A stretch of 64,000 nucleotides of DNA from Chondrilla cf. caribensis (taxonomy: Eukaryota; Porifera; Demospongiae; Chondrillida; Chondrillidae). The stretch lies in contig OZ026547.1 of assembly GCA_964020155.1 (NCBI GenBank), forward strand, positions 5,353,009 to 5,417,008, read 5' to 3'. The translations under genes were made by a program, and so were the position numbers. Under the pieces are notes generated by a model. The model was not told where the DNA came from, did not search any database, and saw only the letters and a program-made list of their open reading frames with translations. Positions 59,441 through 64,000 of this stretch are shown piece by piece. Positions within the stretch are counted from its first letter, which is position 1; every line of letters starts with the position of its first letter.

Positions 59441-61812
59441 GTAACTGAGACGATAAGATATATCCATCTACATTCCTGACAGTGCTTCCAAATTAGAACG
59501 AAAACTTATGTAATTTCTCCCATTTTGATTGGCTGTTGTAGCAATGGATCCAGTGTTCAGGTCAAGTAGAGTTGCACTAATGATACATGAACAGGAAAAT
59601 ATTTTGGAAGTGATATTTAGATGAGAAATACGATACAGTAAAGCAGTATGTACATATTTCAGGTAGGGATTGCTAATTAGAAACCTATACTTCTACTAAG
59701 CAGTAGCCTCTACTCCTACCTAGTGGATATTATTTGGTAACCTTTACCACTACCTATATGTAACCTTTACTTACCATACGTATTTACAAACAGAACACAT
59801 GCAGAGCTGACATTAGGTGTCATGAACTAGTGACCTCCGCGTACACTTGTACTTATGTTTTGTCATGAATTAAGAGGCTCAGTGGATATTAATTTCAATG
59901 CCCAAACAATATCCTCCCTTATTGTTTTTATGCAGCAACTTACTTGTACGGGAAAACTGACTAACCGTCGATTTCCATTTGATTGATCGCATTTCAACAT
60001 AGTGGTGCATAGTACTGGGTACTAATACCTACCTACGGGGAAGTTCAAGCCTTACTGCAGCAATTTCATAACTTCAGCAATAAGTTAATTACTACCCTGC
60101 TTTCTATCCTGGCGATATTCCTACATACAGGCATATACGATACAATCTCAATAATAATTGCACCTTATCCATCCTGTAATTTTGAATAAACAAGGTGATG
60201 AAACACTAATTACTGTGTGATTTTGAATGACATTTTAATTAGATGGTTGGCAGTTTTGAAAAGGAAAAGGAAATTTCAATGATTATTTTAATGATATAAT
60301 ATTGGATAAGAGTTGCTGTGTATCTATGTGGTAGTAATTTACAATTGGAAGTTAAATCTGTTGTCTGTTATAACCTAGTGCAGAATGACTCTAACAAAAA
60401 CATGTAGTGCATAAATAGTCACTCCTATGATCTGAATGATAGCGTCATCTTCTAAAATGTGGAATTGCCTATCGAACAATGGCACTGATTGTATGGAGGT
60501 CACCCAGTACTTCATATGAATGCTGGTTGCACTGGTTGGCTGCCACATCTCTCTATGAAGACACTAGCTATTTACACCTACTATGAAATATCTTCAAATA
60601 AATGCCAGATATTTCTGGCTTAGTAGAAATATTTGCTATTATACCTTTGGAAAGTATAAACAAGCTTGGCTAATCAGATAATATATGTCATGGTAATAAT
60701 GATCATTCTGATATTGCTACATGGCATACAAACCTCTGTACACTGCGCAATGGCAAGCTTAAATGAGGTGGATCAGACTTTGTCTAAACTACAGGGGAAA
60801 CTGATAAAATAGACCACCACTACACAAGGACCACCTATCCATTACTGAACTACCCACGGATTCAACTCAACTACGTATAGAGTAAAGCAACTCTGTATAA
60901 AAACAACCTGGTGTCTCAATTTTAGGAGGTATCTCTGGTAAACATCTGCTGTTTTTTTCTGCAACTGTTACAGTAGTATCAAGCCTAGGCAAGGGAATTT
61001 GCATAGAATCCTGCACTAGTGGAAAGATGGACAGTCTGAATGTACTACATACAAGACCACAATGATTTGACAGGGAACCAAGAGCTGTTGGAGTTACTGG
61101 ATCAACTAGGAACGCAAAGAAATTTCTGGGCATCCATGAGCACTGGGAGATGTTGTGTATACACAGGTGAGTGCCGTCTGGAGCTTCTAGTCAAACCTCA
61201 CAAGTAGTAAATTCAATTATATGGGAAAATAACATGGGAAGACATACAGTAATTTCATTAGTGGTGCACCCATTAATGCATTGATAAATCAATTACAATG
61301 GACAATACCATGTCATGCAGGCATAATTAAGTTACAGGGCAATTCAAGAGGTCACTATGACTGCGAACTTATGTCCTTGAGAAGTACACCATGAATAGTC
61401 TAGAAAGTTAGGATGTTCGATGACCAAGTATTTCATCTAATTATGTTTACAGCTCTCTCCAAATATCACTAACATTGATTAAAAAGATGTTCAAAATCAT
61501 GTTCAAGGAATGTATCTTTAAGAATTGACAGCAAACTCCTAACACAAGAAGTCCTGTGGATGCTGATCATTAGAGTACCGTGTACAGTGAATTCGCATTA
61601 AATTGTCACTGCTTTATCCACCAAAACTGTATTAAATCTGCCACAATTTCCCAGTACCAATATAGAAAATAATTTTAACTTAGCAAACATAAAATTAATA
61701 CTGTAATGTACATAGACAAGCAGACACACGCACACACACATGTCTATGCACATTTCGGTATTTATGTGTGCTAAGTCAAAGTAATTCTTTATATTGGTAC
61801 TGGGAAATTGTG
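59441..61812 (+). repeat. Duplicated block upstream of gene J
   Basis: Starts abruptly inside the intergenic block (GGTAACTGAGACGATAAGAT) and matches 46644-48210 plus 51749-52560 closely, without the pogo-like insertion. Includes the relic exon at 60974-61166. Confidence 0.85.
60974..61166 (+). pseudogene. Relic collagen-like exon upstream of gene J
   Basis: Intact acceptor (CTGTTACAG) and donor (CACAG|GTGAGT), with the uninterrupted string TTTGCATAGAATCCTGCACT that is the empty pogo site. The Gly-X-Y frame is broken (LGTQRNFWASMS...). Confidence 0.45.
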
Positions 61813-61926
<114 letters not shown>

Positions 61927-62076
61927 TACCCCACACATGTGAATCAACTCATTTACACCAGAGCAGAATTGCTAAGGATTCCAATATCTCATGGTATGTG
62001 TATAGGTAGCTAGGCATATTCATTGAACAAATATCATTATGAATATCATTGAAAGTGGGAGTATCCTCCCTCTGAC

Positions 62077-62083
62077 TATAAAA
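62077..62083 (+). promoter_or_regulatory. TATA box, gene J
   Basis: TATAAAA, 78 bp before the ATG, with the dyad ATATTCATTG...TATGAATATC near 62016-62047. Confidence 0.75.
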
Positions 62084-62154
62084 GCTGACTGTTCTGTTGT
62101 GGTTACCACACACTAGCCCAGAAGAATTAAGTGACTGGAGCTACAGTAACTGTT

Positions 62155-64000
62155 ATGGCTCTAAGCATTCAGGTTATTCTACAAGTGGCTCTTTTGTACT
62201 GTGTGGTGACCACCAGTATGGCGGGTATCCCTGATTGGCGAAACGAATTGTCACAGCTTGAAAAGAAAGTGGAGATACAACAAGAAGAAATCAAGTCACT
62301 TCACCAGATCATAGAACAAGTGGAGAAGAGACTTAAACAACTTGAAGTAAAGGGTTAGTTTGATGAGGTTCAAGTACAGCCTGTAGTTCCCACTCTTCAT
62401 TCCTGTTAATCAATGCTCTCCCCCTCTTGGTAGGATTACTTCCTTGTATGATGTCTCACTAAATCAGACAGTATTAAGAATGTTCATTAGTAATAATAGA
62501 ATTGTGAATTAAACCTGTACTGATGGACTACTCATTCCAAACATTTTGAAAACCTCAATGGATTGGGAGTTACACATACAGGAATGAACTGTTTGGTGTG
62601 GTGGTTAAAATGGAATCTGCTCAAGTTAAATAAACTCATGGGGCTGTTGCTTTAGACCAGAATTGCTTGAGTGCCATTTTCAGTTCAAAAGAACCTTCAC
62701 ATAAGAAATTACACTAGGAGAATCTTCTTGACTCAAGTTTTAATAGGTATTCAATTGTAAGTTCTCAACATTCCTAGGTCCGCCTATATTTTCCACACTA
62801 TATACATTATGACACCTCGCTACATACCTACGTATACCTAGATCTTATCAAACAAGTATTTTATATTTGAAAACTCATGGAGTTGCCACCTCATGCACTT
62901 GAAATACTTACCTCATTTCTATTAATAATAATAATCTGAATATACTGTTGTAGCTACATGTAGAAATGTAAGCAGGCAAGGGTAACATACAGGAAGCCAT
63001 TATTCCAGCATAATTGTGAATACGTGCAAAAATGACACAGCCTGCTTGGATGACCATTTGGATTTTCCCAACAACGAATTAACAAACTCCATTGTTGAAT
63101 TAGTACAACAGTACATAACATCATATGGGAAAAATGAATTAACTAATCTGTCCCTAGCTGTTGTCTCAGGGATACGTGTCAATCCAATTTCCAAATTGAA
63201 TATAGTATGTCACATCGATCATGTTGCTAATTTGGATTATATGGACTCATTGTGTTTCAACAGATAAACTCCTGGAAAGGACTAAACGACAGGATGATTG
63301 CGGTTGCCCACCTGGAGAAAAGGGGGCTAGAGGAACACCAGGACTGAATGGGATAAATGGAACGAAGGGTGAAAAGGGAGATCCAGGGCCACAAGGAGAC
63401 AGAGGTGAAAAAGGTGATCTAGGACAGCCAGGATCTACAGGACTCCAAGGACCGCAAGGACTTAATGGAACAAAAGGTGAACATGGAGAAAAAGGACAAC
63501 CAGGGAATGATGGACAGAAAGGTGAACCAGGAGTGAAAGGAGACAGAGGAGTGCCAGGACGTAATGGTACAAAGGGTGAAGACGGAGAAAAAGGGCAACC
63601 AGGAAATATTGGACAGATAGGTGAACCAGGAGTGAAAGGAGAGAAAGGTCCAAGAGGTAAAAATGGAAAGCGAGGAGATAGGGGAGAGCCAGGAATACCA
63701 GGACCACAAGGTCATAATGGAACAAAAGGTGAACGAGGAGAAAAGGGACAGACAGGGAATGTTGGACAGAAAGGTGAACCAGGACTGAAAGTAGAGCAAG
63801 GACCACAGGGATTCAATGGAACAGAGTGTGAACTTGGAAGTGATGTAATGAAAGCTACAGGACAAAGAAGTTCACCAACACCTGCTACTAATTCATCAAT
63901 GCCTCCTACAAGTTCACCAACATTTACTACTATTTCATCAACACCTACAAGTTCACCACCACCTGCTACTATTTCATCAACACCTCCTACAATTTCACCA
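62155..64000 (+). CDS. Collagen array gene J (runs off the right edge)
   Basis: Exon 1 62155-62353 and exon 2 from 63264 to beyond the window; intron 910 bp. The donor is GTTAGT, poorer than GTGAGT, and reading through it meets TAG at once. At least 312 residues: signal peptide, coiled coil (LSQLEKKVEIQQEEIKSLHQ), RTKR furin site, D-D-C-G-C-P, Gly-X-Y helix with five NGT modules and an RGD (GKRGDRG), NGTEC, and at least 50 residues of Ser/Thr/Pro tail. One helix glycine is replaced by valine (codon GTA at 63791, GLKVEQG). Closest to gene I. Confidence 0.8.

Overview
This is a stretch of animal nuclear DNA. It is AT-rich, with GT-AG introns, TATA-box promoters, long (CA)n microsatellites and retroelement debris (Penelope-like, Ty3/gypsy, other non-LTR-like). 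There are no operons, ribosome binding sites or bacterial features. A marine invertebrate, most probably a sponge, is my best guess. It rests on the short-chain collagen genes and the retroelement types; a cnidarian or other early-branching animal is not excluded.

From about 6.3 kb to the right edge, the window is a tandem array of ten copies (called A to J here) of one two-exon gene, all on the + strand. Exon 1 is 199 nt (211 in E) and encodes a signal peptide plus a coiled coil. A phase-1 intron of 0.84-1.34 kb follows. Exon 2 encodes a furin-like basic site, a Cys-x-Cys pair, a Gly-X-Y collagen helix built from about 33-residue modules each carrying an N-G-T glycosylation sequon, a single Cys at the helix end, and usually a Ser/Thr/Pro tail. 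The copies are A 6295-8115, B 13695-15729 (frame kept only if a shifted splice acceptor is used), C 17951-20192 (tail-less), D 24613-26993, E 31058-32902, F 35238-37022, G 40187-40590 (5'-truncated pseudogene), H 44314-46138 (exon 1 frameshifted), I 52940-54718 and J 62155 to beyond 64000. A, B, D, E, G and H form one subfamily with a short tail; F, I and J form another with a 90-residue mucin-like tail; C stands apart.

The genes travel with their flanks. A typical unit has an upstream block of about 2 kb containing an exon-like relic (splice acceptor, Cys-x-Cys, a few Gly-X-Y triplets, splice donor), then a (CA)n or (GA)n array, a dyad motif, a TATA box about 75 bp before the ATG, the gene, and a 3' block that often contains a decayed retroelement fragment. 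Larger later duplications are visible: D (3' half) to E matches G to H, and the I unit matches the J unit.

Insertions decorate the array: a Ty3/gypsy 3' end (20.4-22.1 kb), retroelement fragments at 8.5-10.0, 16.1-16.7, 27.4-28.0, 39.1-39.8 and 41.0-41.6 kb, and a pogo/Tigger-like element with TA target duplication at 48211-51748. That element carries a nested Penelope-like element with a candidate hammerhead ribozyme and a second retroelement fragment. A satellite of about 187-bp monomers (55.8-59.4 kb) is itself interrupted by a 446-bp inverted-repeat element. The first 3.3 kb hold a possible terminal exon of an unrelated gene and several short repeats. I see no tRNA, rRNA or CRISPR.
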